In this document: positions 1 through 8,004 of the stretch, one piece after another
Layout: every line of letters begins with the position of its first letter
Position numbering within the stretch: position 1 is the stretch's first letter
NCBI RefSeq assembly: GCF_900107265.1
Contig: NZ_FNPJ01000001.1
Coordinates: forward strand, 1-64,000
DNA from: Nitrosomonas sp. Nm33
Lineage (GTDB): Bacteria; Pseudomonadota; Gammaproteobacteria; Burkholderiales; Nitrosomonadaceae
DNA: 64,000 nucleotides
Direction: 5' to 3'
Translations under genes and position numbers: made by a program
The notes under the pieces: generated by a model
The model's database searches: none
What the model saw: the letters and a program-made list of their open reading frames with translations, nothing else
What the model was told of the DNA's origin: nothing

Positions 1-2
1 CG

Positions 3-323
3 ATTGGTGCCCTGATTGGAAAGTTACTGGTAACCATCGGCCTGTTTGAAGCCAACATCAATGCTGATGTGTTTCATGGATGGGCGATGCAGGACTTGTT
101 GCCTAAATTGCCACTACATTCCATCGTTGTGATGGACAATGCCACCTTCCATAAGAGACAAGACACACGGGATGCCATACATAACGCCGGGCATACCCTT
201 GAATACCTTCCCGCTTATTCTCCTGATCTCAATCCCATCGAACACAAATGGGCACAGGCCAAGGCGCTCCGTAGACAACAAAACCAAACCGTCGATACGC
301 TCTTCAAATCCTATGCATTCTGA
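3..323 (+). CDS. IS630-family transposase, C-terminal part (runs in from left edge)
   Basis: The frame is open from the window edge to a TGA at 323 and gives about 106 residues of a DDE transposase. Visible are the second catalytic Asp block (VVMDNATFHK) and the Glu block (YSPDLNPIEHKW), which are hallmarks of the IS630/Tc1-mariner (DDE_3) family. The N-terminal HTH and the first Asp lie outside the window. The element ends about 20 bases after the stop, where a TA (345-346) joins a truncated diguanylate cyclase gene; IS630 elements insert at TA. Whether the full element is intact cannot be seen here. Confidence 0.85.
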   Translation: MGALIGKLLVTIGLFEANINADVFHGWAMQDLLPKLPLHSIVVMDNATFHKRQDTRDAIHNAGHTLEYLPAYSPDLNPIEHKWAQAKALRRQQNQTVDTLFKSYAF

Positions 324-345
324 ATCATTCTTAACTGGTTAGGCT

Positions 346-617
346 ATATCATCGGACGCGTGGGCGGAGAAGAATTTGCCGTGCTGTTGCCTGAGACCGA
401 TCTGCAAAGGGCGACAGAAGTGGCGGAGCGCTTGCGGGAGGAAACTGCTCATGCCGTGGTGACGTCGGTGACGGGCATGCCGCTGAATTTCACAGTATCG
501 ATAGGCGTGACCAGTCTCGAGGGAAAAGACATCGATCTCAATACGCTGATCAATCAGGCCGACGGGGCGCTGTATCAGGCGAAGGAGAGTGGACGCAACA
601 GAGTGTGCCTCGCATAA
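346..617 (+). pseudogene. Truncated diguanylate cyclase fragment (GGEEF end only)
   Basis: This is a near-identical copy of the last about 90 codons of the cyclase gene at 1597-3468, with only a handful of base differences. It begins exactly at the TA junction with the IS630-type element (346 here equals 3197 in the intact copy). It keeps GGEEF and everything to the same C-terminus, but lacks sensor, PAS and the first half of the GGDEF fold, so it cannot be an active cyclase. The similarity continues past the stop to about 785. The 5' part was either cut off by the IS or lies to the left of the window. Confidence 0.85.
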
Positions 618-1596
618 TCATTCATCGCGTGCCCTGAATGCTGGGGGTGCATTATGTTGTTTGCTTTTTCATTTGCGTTTTCACACAGGAGTAAAAGATC
701 GCTCTAATGAAGGCAGTTTATTCCATTTTCAAATCAAACCTGATCAAACCTGATTTTGTCGGTTTCTCCTTGCCGTATTATTTATATCGTTCAAGTGCGG
801 CTATTGCGTTGCCTGGATGCGAAAAAACGTACAGAAGACTGGGCCTTGCTACGGCGTCAATTGATTAGCACAAGAGCACAGGACGCTTTCTCTGGAATTT
901 GCCTGATAAACTGGGTAAGCGTTTTGGGGAAGAGTGACGATAGAGAATTTACCTGAATTTATACCTTAGTTGATGAGGTGCAAAATATCAATTCTTCCCT
1001 ACTCGCGAACACTACCTTAATTACCTGGTCATTCAGTAAAACGATATCTTCATTATGCAATTCACTGCGGTCGCAGCATATCGAAAAATTTTTAATTTTT
1101 TATGAACTTACAGTACTACTTAGAGCTCTCAGCTTAGAGAAACTTTAACGGACCAAAGCTTCAGCTTCTCATTAAAGCATCATGCACACGAACAGCAAGA
1201 TTAGTCATTTCTTCTGCCAGTTTTTTCTCTTTTATTGCAATCCACGGTGTTTCACTTGAATCCCAGTTTCTATCTGCGTTACTGAACTATCTGTTTTATA
1301 TGGTATCTCTTAGCTTGTTATCAAAGCCATTGATTCTAATGATAATTGTTTCACCAGACAGCTTCTCAAGCTTAGAATTTCTATTAGGAAAATTTTATAA
1401 TGGAAAATCTGAGCTAAAACAGCCATCGTATCATGATGACATTGATTCGCCTGGGTGCATTCATAGTGGAGAAGGGAATGGCCTAACCGACAGAAATAGA
1501 AACTGCACTGCCTTGAGTTCTCAAAACCTGTGGCCTGTACAGAACGAACAAGCGCCCTCAAAGTCAATTGGGTGGAGGGCCAATTAAAAAAACGCC
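618..1596. other. Decayed intergenic stretch without a convincing gene
   Basis: The first 170 bases repeat the downstream flank of the intact cyclase gene. Beyond that no frame looks like a conserved protein. Two stop-terminated reverse-strand frames look like the tails of lost genes: about 959-1100, with a tail containing NDQVIKVVFASREELIF, and about 1161-1276, with a tail containing SSETPWIAIKEKKLAEEM. Neither has a start or an RBS. Forward frames at 756-956 and 1300-1587 match nothing I recognise. I read it as gene debris next to an IS. Confidence 0.45.
720..786 (+). repeat. Dispersed repeat, copy 1 (left part; empty site for the inserted element of copy 2)
   Basis: Starts with the terminal motif ATTCCATTTTCAAA and matches 3569-3619, then stops matching a few bases after ATTAT (777-781). 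It carries a small internal duplication (CAAACCTGAT twice). It has no right end, so it is partial. It is useful because it shows the unoccupied sequence at the point where copy 2 has a 236-bp insertion. Confidence 0.8.
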
Positions 1597-3468
1597 ATGC
1601 TGCTACTGATCAATCCGCTAAGAAGACCTTTTAATGTGCTATGGTTGGGACTCGGCCTGATCCTGGGCGCTTTGGGTATGGCGATTGCACTCAATCTGTA
1701 TTTTGAGCATGCTCGCGTTGCGGCCCGTGAGCAGGACAGATTGTCGACTCAGGCGCGGGTGATTGCTGAGAACACGGAGTACCAGCTGACGAGTGCGAAC
1801 CTCGCGCTGGAAAACGTTCGCAGCAACCTGGCTTACTGGAAAGACGAGACGGGGCTGCAAGCGGGGATACGCCACCTCAAGGCAGCGAGCATCATACCGG
1901 GCATACACTCCATGAGCGTCGTGGATAAAGAAGGCACCATCACTGCCTCGACACGTCCTGAATTGATCGGAATGAATCTCGGTTCCCGCGATTATTTCCA
2001 GGAAGTCAAACGGCATCCCAATGGGGACATCCTCTACGTCTCACCGCCATCCGAAATCGTACATGGCACATTCGTGATTAACATTATCCGCATGATACCG
2101 GGGGAGCAGGGTGAATTTGACGGTATCGTCTCTGCGACGCTTGATCCGGAATATTTCAGGACCCTCATGATGTCCGTGCAATATGCGCCGGACATATGGG
2201 TCTCCCTTGCGCACGGCGATGGTATGATGTTCCTTATGATGCCTGAAAGAAAGAACATCGATGGGATGAATCTGAAACAGCCCGGTTCATTCTTTATGCA
2301 ACATCAGAGCAGCGGCAAGAAGGAGGAAGTATTCACGGGTACCGTGTATGCTACCAAGGAGCCAGGGATGATCGCTCTGCGCACCATTTATCCAGCAGCC
2401 ATCAAGATGGACAAGCCACTGGTGGTGGCTGTCAACCGCGATCTCGATCCAATCTTCCTGTCCTGGCGACGGAATGCAGCAGTGCAGGGAATACTTTTCG
2501 GGGTGATTGTATTGGCTTCCACCATGGGACTATTTCTCCACCAACGCCGACAGCGTAAGCTTGAGAAAGAAGCAGCGCAAGCGCGTGCACTGATTAACCA
2601 GTTCAGCCTTGCATTGGATCGTATCCCCACATGTATCTACATGAAGGATCAACAGCGACGTTATGTCTACGCCAACCGGTCGACCCTGGAGTTGTTCCAA
2701 TGTTCGGCAGAGGAGCTTTCTGGCAGCTTGGATTCACGTTTTTTTCCGCCCGAAACGGTGGCCCAGCTGCATGACATAGACACGCGTGTGCTCATATATG
2801 GCGAAGATACTGCGGAGAAAATCATCTACAAGAGTGAGGACGGCAGCACTCGCATCTACTGGCAGATCAAGACTCCAATTTACGAAGATGACAAGAAGAC
2901 CAGGATCAGCGGATTGTGCGGTATTTCTACGGATATCACAGAGTTCGAGCTGTTGAAAGAAAAGCTTGAGCAGCAGGCACGTCAAGACTATCTGACTGGA
3001 CTCTTCAACCGCCGCTTTTTCATGGAGCAGGGCCATGCCGAACTTGTTCGCGCACAACGATATGGCCACGCTCTTTCCGTGCTTATGCTCGACCTTGATT
3101 ACTTTAAAAAGATCAACGACAAACATGGACACCAGATGGGTGACGCTGTTCTCAAACGGCTCGCCGATGTCATGCGCAAAATACTGCGCACGGTCGATAT
3201 CATCGGACGTGTGGGCGGAGAAGAGTTTGCCGTGCTGTTGCCTGAGACCGATCTGCAAAGGGCGACAGAAGTGGCGGAGCGCTTGCGCGAGGAAACTGCT
3301 CACGCCGTGGTGACATCGGTGACGGGCATGCCGCTGAATTTCACAGTATCGATAGGCGTGGCCAGTCTCGAGGGGAAAGACATCGATCTCAATACGCTGA
3401 TCAATCAGGCCGACGGGGCGCTGTATCAGGCGAAGGAGAGTGGACGCAACAGAGTGTGCCTCGCATAA
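1597..3468 (+). CDS. Membrane diguanylate cyclase with dCACHE sensor, PAS and GGDEF domains
   Basis: Predicted to make cyclic di-GMP in response to an extracytoplasmic ligand. Of 623 residues, an N-terminal membrane segment (about 12-35) is followed by a periplasmic dCACHE-like region (about 40-290), a second membrane segment (about 297-315), a PAS domain with a PAC-like end (about 330-460) and a GGDEF domain (about 470-623). The active-site loop is GGEEF at 540-544. RTVD lies five residues upstream, the position of the inhibitory RxxD I-site, so product feedback is likely. The start has only a distant GGAGG. The last third is duplicated at 346-617. No neighbour indicates the output pathway. 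Confidence 0.9.
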   Translation: MLLLINPLRRPFNVLWLGLGLILGALGMAIALNLYFEHARVAAREQDRLSTQARVIAENTEYQLTSANLALENVRSNLAYWKDETGLQAGIRHLKAASIIPGIHSMSVVDKEGTITASTRPELIGMNLGSRDYFQEVKRHPNGDILYVSPPSEIVHGTFVINIIRMIPGEQGEFDGIVSATLDPEYFRTLMMSVQYAPDIWVSLAHGDGMMFLMMPERKNIDGMNLKQPGSFFMQHQSSGKKEEVFTGTVYATKEPGMIALRTIYPAAIKMDKPLVVAVNRDLDPIFLSWRRNAAVQGILFGVIVLASTMGLFLHQRRQRKLEKEAAQARALINQFSLALDRIPTCIYMKDQQRRYVYANRSTLELFQCSAEELSGSLDSRFFPPETVAQLHDIDTRVLIYGEDTAEKIIYKSEDGSTRIYWQIKTPIYEDDKKTRISGLCGISTDITEFELLKEKLEQQARQDYLTGLFNRRFFMEQGHAELVRAQRYGHALSVLMLDLDYFKKINDKHGHQMGDAVLKRLADVMRKILRTVDIIGRVGGEEFAVLLPETDLQRATEVAERLREETAHAVVTSVTGMPLNFTVSIGVASLEGKDIDLNTLINQADGALYQAKESGRNRVCLA

Positions 3469-3568
3469 CCTTCATTGAATGCCCAGAATGTTGGGGTGCG
3501 TCATGTTGTTTGCTTTTTCATTTGCGTTTTCACACAGGAGTAAAAGATCGCTCTAATGAAGGCAGCTT

Positions 3569-3912
3569 ATTCCATTTTCAAATAAACCTGATTTTGTCGG
3601 CTTCTCCTTGCCGTATTATCCTAAAAACCGTAGTTGACCGCTTAATTGGAGAGCTAAGCGCATGACATATAGAAGTATTTTCGGAATTTTTTCATTTGCC
3701 AGAATGGTGAAGCCACTACGAGGTGTATCGTATGCCGCTCCTGGCGCGAATGTGGCGTTGCTCTTCGTTGCAGGGGGCGGTCCTGCGGCCTCATCGCGCC
3801 TTGCCTCGCACCTGAATCACCACACGCTCCACCCCGTCCAACTACGGTTTTTAGGATTATTTATACTGTTTGCGGCACACCTTCGCGACATGTTTGATTT
3901 TGGAAATGGAAT
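3569..3912 (+). repeat. Dispersed short repeat, copy 2, interrupted by a 236-bp element
   Basis: Without the insertion this repeat is about 105 bp. Its ends are imperfect inverted repeats: ATTCCATTTTCAAA on the left and TTTGGAAATGGAAT on the right. A full copy in opposite orientation lies at 26565-26667, and a left-half copy at 720-786. It has no coding capacity. Its size, inverted ends and dispersal suggest a non-autonomous mobile or palindromic repeat. Confidence 0.75.
3620..3855 (+). mobile_element. MITE-like element with 17-bp perfect terminal inverted repeats and 5-bp target duplication
   Basis: The left end CCTAAAAACCGTAGTTG (3620-3636) is the exact reverse complement of 3839-3855. ATTAT flanks both sides (3615-3619 and 3856-3860), while the paralogous site at 777-781 has a single ATTAT and no element. 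The 236 bases hold no transposase; an 85-codon frame across it has no recognisable product. It is probably mobilised in trans. The inner right part (about 3740-3843) resembles a sequence at 51212-51308. Confidence 0.85.
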
Positions 3913-3934
3913 GACATGACTTTGCGTGCTGCAT

Positions 3935-6900
3935 TCAATCATACTGAAAGGTATAGTACAGATCGATTGCATTATCATCACCTGCACGGGTCACTATAGT
4001 AATGTTCCGTGTCAGGCTGTAGGTGAGTTTGGTAATGCCCGCGGCTGCGGTGGTGAGTCCTCGTTCATAACTCAGATAAGCGTGTGAGGAAAGGCGTTTA
4101 CCAATGACGCCAATCTGGCTGCTTAAGGCGCTGCCGGATGTGCTGCCGGTTGTCTGCTGTCTAATCGAAAATTCATCCACGCCCAGTGCTTGACCGATCT
4201 GATCAATCACACCACCGCCGGATTGTCCGCCCAGAATAGACCCGGCAGCAGCGAGCAACAGTGAAGTATCCATACCGCTGGCATCAGGCGGACGTCCTAG
4301 TACGATCCAGGATAGCTTTTCAGAATCGGGGACATTGGGAGTGGATACCAGCTTAATAATCGGATGGCGTACCGTACCTGTGACCTGAACACCTGCTTCC
4401 ACAGCTAAATCCCTGGAGGTTGCTAGTGCATTGAGTCTAGGATCATTAAAGCTAGCGGCACTCTGTTGTCCGCCGCCCAAGCGCCGGTCATAATAGGTAC
4501 TAGCGCCTGCGTTTACGGGTAAATCCTTGCGGACTGCCAGTATGTTCAGTGCTGGATCATCGAGAGGGCCATCGAAGCTGACGATTCCACGTTGCACCGT
4601 CAAGTGCTGACCATAAGCATTAAAGAGCGTATCCCGAGCGGTAATTGTGCCGATTGCATGCAGTGCTTGTCCAGGTTTGCTACTTAAATGCAATTGTCCA
4701 GCTAAGCGGCCTTCTAGCCCAGATGCGCGCAAGTAGAAATGCTCCCCTAAATCCAAGGTGGCGTCCAGATTTACCAGAAGCTTCTGGGAGTTGGCAGGGA
4801 GAGGTGGTTGCCCAATGATGACCACATCATCGGATAATTGTGGTCGTCCAGTCTCAGGTTGTAGCAAGAAACCGGCATCTGTTGCTAATTTGCCATCGAT
4901 TGTGAGTTGTTGCTTGTTTAAACTCACTTTCCCGCTACCGGAAGCAATGATCCACCGATCAGGCTGCTGCGCCAAAGGCAAGTGATCGATTTGAATCGTT
5001 AAATGACTGCGCTGGTCCTGATAATCGATGGCGCCTGCTACCGTAAGCTGTCCTGACTCTTTAGGCAATTTTATTTTGGATAAGATGCGATCGCTAGGTG
5101 GAGGTTGATGGGGTGAAACAAACGTAAGGGTGCTGATTTGCAATGCGGTTTGATCAAATTGGGCTTTGAGGCTTCCTTGTTGCAGATGTATGCCCTCATC
5201 CAGTAGGGCGATTGCCAGTTCTTTTCCCAGGATAGTGCCGTTTAAGCGGGGTTGATTAAATGTGCCGGCTACATTGGCCTCGAGAGAAAGCTGGCCGCTG
5301 TTTTTCAGGTTACTGTCGACTACTGGTCCAATCCAGGATAAATCTGCAATGTTGACGTTCATTTTGCCACTCAGCGGCAGGTCATGAGCTATTTGCCAGA
5401 CCCCGTTTTTGTAGGTTAGCGGAAGAGTTCCATTCGCTATTGTCTCCCCAATGCGCTCACCGCGAATCACCAAGCCTGCTGCCAAGCCACCATCCTGCGC
5501 GCGCGCATCGAATTGCAGTTGCTGCAGACCCAGCTGAAAAGGGGAGTCCTCGAGCAAGAATGCCCAGTCACCCCTTTCTCGGGCGATACGTAGGTGACCC
5601 CGCAGCTGCTTGCTGGCAGTGATGTCCCATTCACCCCCCAGTTGCAGAGCTTCACCACTTTGAAGCAGCGCATTTTCTGGTTTCAGGGTAATAGCCGCCA
5701 ATGTTCCCCGGGTTGACCATTGCTGCGGGGTCCAATGGGTGTCGAGCATATTGATTTCACCTTCAGCGACAGAAATTCTGGTCGGCCCTAAGGTAATCCG
5801 TTTTTGACTGATGCTGAGCGTGGGTTGGTTTAAGAAATGAACAGGCAGCAAGCCTGTAGCCGATAATTTTTCCAGCTCACCATTCCATTGAAAATTCTGT
5901 GGGTTTTCTGTGGGAAGAGCAAGTTTGCCTGTGGTCTGGAATACCAGATGTGAATCCTTCGGCAAGCCCGTTTCTATGCTTAGCGTATGCCGGGCTTTAT
6001 TGCCGGCCAATGTGATCGCTAAGTTTTTCAGATAATCTTCAGTATCCAAGCGATAGTTTGCGGCTTTGATGTCGAGTGCCACGGCTGTTTCGTGCAGATT
6101 TCCGGTGATGGTAAACTCCGATAGTTGGTGGCGGTTGTCAATCATCAAGCGTTTTGCACTGCTTTCAACGAGTAGCCGAGGCGAATCCAAGGTATCGGCC
6201 AGTGTGATCTGTGCATTGAGATTGCCTTCCAGACCTATCCCTAACTGCGCCAGTGCGGGTGCGGCAATATTCAGTAATAACCGATCGCCTTTGTTACCAA
6301 AAGCACCTTTAGTACTGAGTTGATTACTGCCAACCTGTAAGTTGACTTCACTTTTGATTCGCTTGGTATCATCAAACGTTAGCTGACCTTTACCGATGAC
6401 TGGCTGCTTGGCAAACTGGCTTTTCATCACGGTGAAATTCACCACGCCGCTGATTTGCGGAGCAAGTTTTCCCGACAATTCGAACGTTGCGTTCAAATTT
6501 GAAGGAGGCGCCTGCATGAACGAAGCCAGATTAAACTGACCGAGCATGCCTTCAAAATGAAATGATTGAGATTCTTTCAGATCCAGTTGACCTTGTCCCG
6601 TCAGTATAGAGTTATGATGGCGCAGGGTGAATTTTTCTAAACTTACGGCAGTTTCTGTGCGAGTTAGATTCGTTTCAAGCGATAAGGCCTTAGCCTTGTC
6701 TTGAAGAGAAATCGTTCCTTGTTGCATTGCGGTATCGCCTGTGAGTTTAAGATAGCCATTGATTTTTGCTACTTGTAAACGTGTATCCAGTGCAGCCGGA
6801 TTTAGCTGATTTACTTTGAGATCCGCAGTTCCCATCGCTCGCGCTATCTGCCAGTCGAAGTGACCGGTAATACTTGCGTTACTGGTCATTTTCAGCAGTA

Positions 6901-7933
6901 TGTCGTCAAACTGGATTTCATCCATTGAAATTGAGGATCGTGCTCGTACTTCAATCATGGGCAATCCATTCTGATCGAGTGGTAGCGGGAGACTGTTTTT
7001 AATAACCATGTTTCCTTGCAGCTTGCCGGCAGAATCCTCAATTAAATCTGTATGAATGGAGAGATTAGCTTTGGGCATATCAGCTAAAAAGGCAGAGGGA
7101 TCCATTTTATCTATCGTTAGATGGAGTGTGGCAAGCGGCATCGTCGCAAAGGGATGCAAAACAAAATCTCCCTTACCTTGAGCATTCACGCTCTTTCCGG
7201 TTACAGTTCCCTTGATTTCTTTCAGATTACCAGTCAGTTCGATTGAAATGGCAGTTTCAGCAGCATCTATTTGTGTAGAAGGTAACCAGCTAAGTAAGGT
7301 TGCGTGAGCACTCAGGTCAAAAGGTTTGTCGGGATTCATCTGAATCGATCCACTCAATTTTCCGAACTCTGAATCAAGCGAGATTTCTCGTAAGCTGTGA
7401 CGCTGAGCGTCACTTTCGACGCTGGCTGTTATATTGGTGATCGTAAAATCAGGTGCTTCCTTGCCGATTGTCAGCATTTGCAGAACGCCAATTTCCAGCT
7501 TTTGGAGGGTTATCGAGAGGGGCAGTCGCAAGTTTTCCGGTAGAACGAATGGTTTCTTATCTGGTTTTGGAGAGGGTGAAGACTGTGTCTCGATTGTTTT
7601 GACTGTCAGCATATCGATCGATAATTGCCTGGAAAATAATAATTGGGGTTGCCAGCGCAGTTCGATGTCGTCAATGGTGGAGCGCAGATCATCACTGGTA
7701 TAGCTAATCTTTTTTATGCTCAAGGCACGTAATGTGCCATTAACATCCTCAAATATAATACGCTCGCCACTGACGCGGGATACCATAGACAGCAGAAATC
7801 TTAGGCCAGTGGAAGTGGTGGTTATCCAAATACTGCTTGCTGTCATGGCAAGCATCAGCAACAGAAAAAAAATGAATAACCAGGGTTTTTTGCTATTTTC
7901 CTTTGGTTCTGGATTAGACTCATTATTCTGCAT
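3935..7933 (-). CDS. tamB: Translocation and assembly module protein TamB
   Basis: A 1332-residue inner-membrane-anchored periplasmic protein of the AsmA-like/TamB family. It works with TamA in outer-membrane protein assembly or envelope lipid transport. One N-terminal membrane segment (about 18-40) is followed by a very long beta-rich repetitive region. The conserved C-terminal TamB (DUF490) domain occupies roughly the last 330 residues, including WIVLGRPPDASG and a Gly-rich AAGSILGGQSGGG stretch, and ends in an aromatic residue pair. It lies directly downstream of tamA on the same strand, the usual pairing. There is no clear Shine-Dalgarno; the bases before its ATG are a duplicated tamA tail. 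Confidence 0.93.
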   Translation of the reverse strand: MQNNESNPEPKENSKKPWLFIFFLLLMLAMTASSIWITTTSTGLRFLLSMVSRVSGERIIFEDVNGTLRALSIKKISYTSDDLRSTIDDIELRWQPQLLFSRQLSIDMLTVKTIETQSSPSPKPDKKPFVLPENLRLPLSITLQKLEIGVLQMLTIGKEAPDFTITNITASVESDAQRHSLREISLDSEFGKLSGSIQMNPDKPFDLSAHATLLSWLPSTQIDAAETAISIELTGNLKEIKGTVTGKSVNAQGKGDFVLHPFATMPLATLHLTIDKMDPSAFLADMPKANLSIHTDLIEDSAGKLQGNMVIKNSLPLPLDQNGLPMIEVRARSSISMDEIQFDDILLKMTSNASITGHFDWQIARAMGTADLKVNQLNPAALDTRLQVAKINGYLKLTGDTAMQQGTISLQDKAKALSLETNLTRTETAVSLEKFTLRHHNSILTGQGQLDLKESQSFHFEGMLGQFNLASFMQAPPSNLNATFELSGKLAPQISGVVNFTVMKSQFAKQPVIGKGQLTFDDTKRIKSEVNLQVGSNQLSTKGAFGNKGDRLLLNIAAPALAQLGIGLEGNLNAQITLADTLDSPRLLVESSAKRLMIDNRHQLSEFTITGNLHETAVALDIKAANYRLDTEDYLKNLAITLAGNKARHTLSIETGLPKDSHLVFQTTGKLALPTENPQNFQWNGELEKLSATGLLPVHFLNQPTLSISQKRITLGPTRISVAEGEINMLDTHWTPQQWSTRGTLAAITLKPENALLQSGEALQLGGEWDITASKQLRGHLRIARERGDWAFLLEDSPFQLGLQQLQFDARAQDGGLAAGLVIRGERIGETIANGTLPLTYKNGVWQIAHDLPLSGKMNVNIADLSWIGPVVDSNLKNSGQLSLEANVAGTFNQPRLNGTILGKELAIALLDEGIHLQQGSLKAQFDQTALQISTLTFVSPHQPPPSDRILSKIKLPKESGQLTVAGAIDYQDQRSHLTIQIDHLPLAQQPDRWIIASGSGKVSLNKQQLTIDGKLATDAGFLLQPETGRPQLSDDVVIIGQPPLPANSQKLLVNLDATLDLGEHFYLRASGLEGRLAGQLHLSSKPGQALHAIGTITARDTLFNAYGQHLTVQRGIVSFDGPLDDPALNILAVRKDLPVNAGASTYYDRRLGGGQQSAASFNDPRLNALATSRDLAVEAGVQVTGTVRHPIIKLVSTPNVPDSEKLSWIVLGRPPDASGMDTSLLLAAAGSILGGQSGGGVIDQIGQALGVDEFSIRQQTTGSTSGSALSSQIGVIGKRLSSHAYLSYERGLTTAAAGITKLTYSLTRNITIVTRAGDDNAIDLYYTFQYD

Positions 7934-7940
7934 TTTTTAA

Positions 7941-8004
7941 TTAACTAGAAAGCTACCGCGATCGAGAAATGTTTAACTAGAAAGCTACCGCGATCGAGAA
8001 ATGT
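7941..8004. repeat. Perfect 32-bp tandem duplication at the tamA stop / tamB start junction
   Basis: A 32-base unit occurs twice back to back (7941-7972 and 7973-8004). The right unit contains the last codons and TAG stop of tamA on the reverse strand. The left unit is an extra copy lying between that stop and the tamB start. It therefore extends the tamA-tamB gap without changing either protein. Confidence 0.9.

Noticed and set aside
2734-3303. A 189-codon frame opposite the cyclase gene
   Set aside because: Antisense shadow of a clearly conserved PAS-GGDEF coding region.
3662-3919. An 85-codon forward frame spanning most of the MITE
   Set aside because: It runs through the inverted repeat and the surrounding repeat sequence; no transposase motif or known family.
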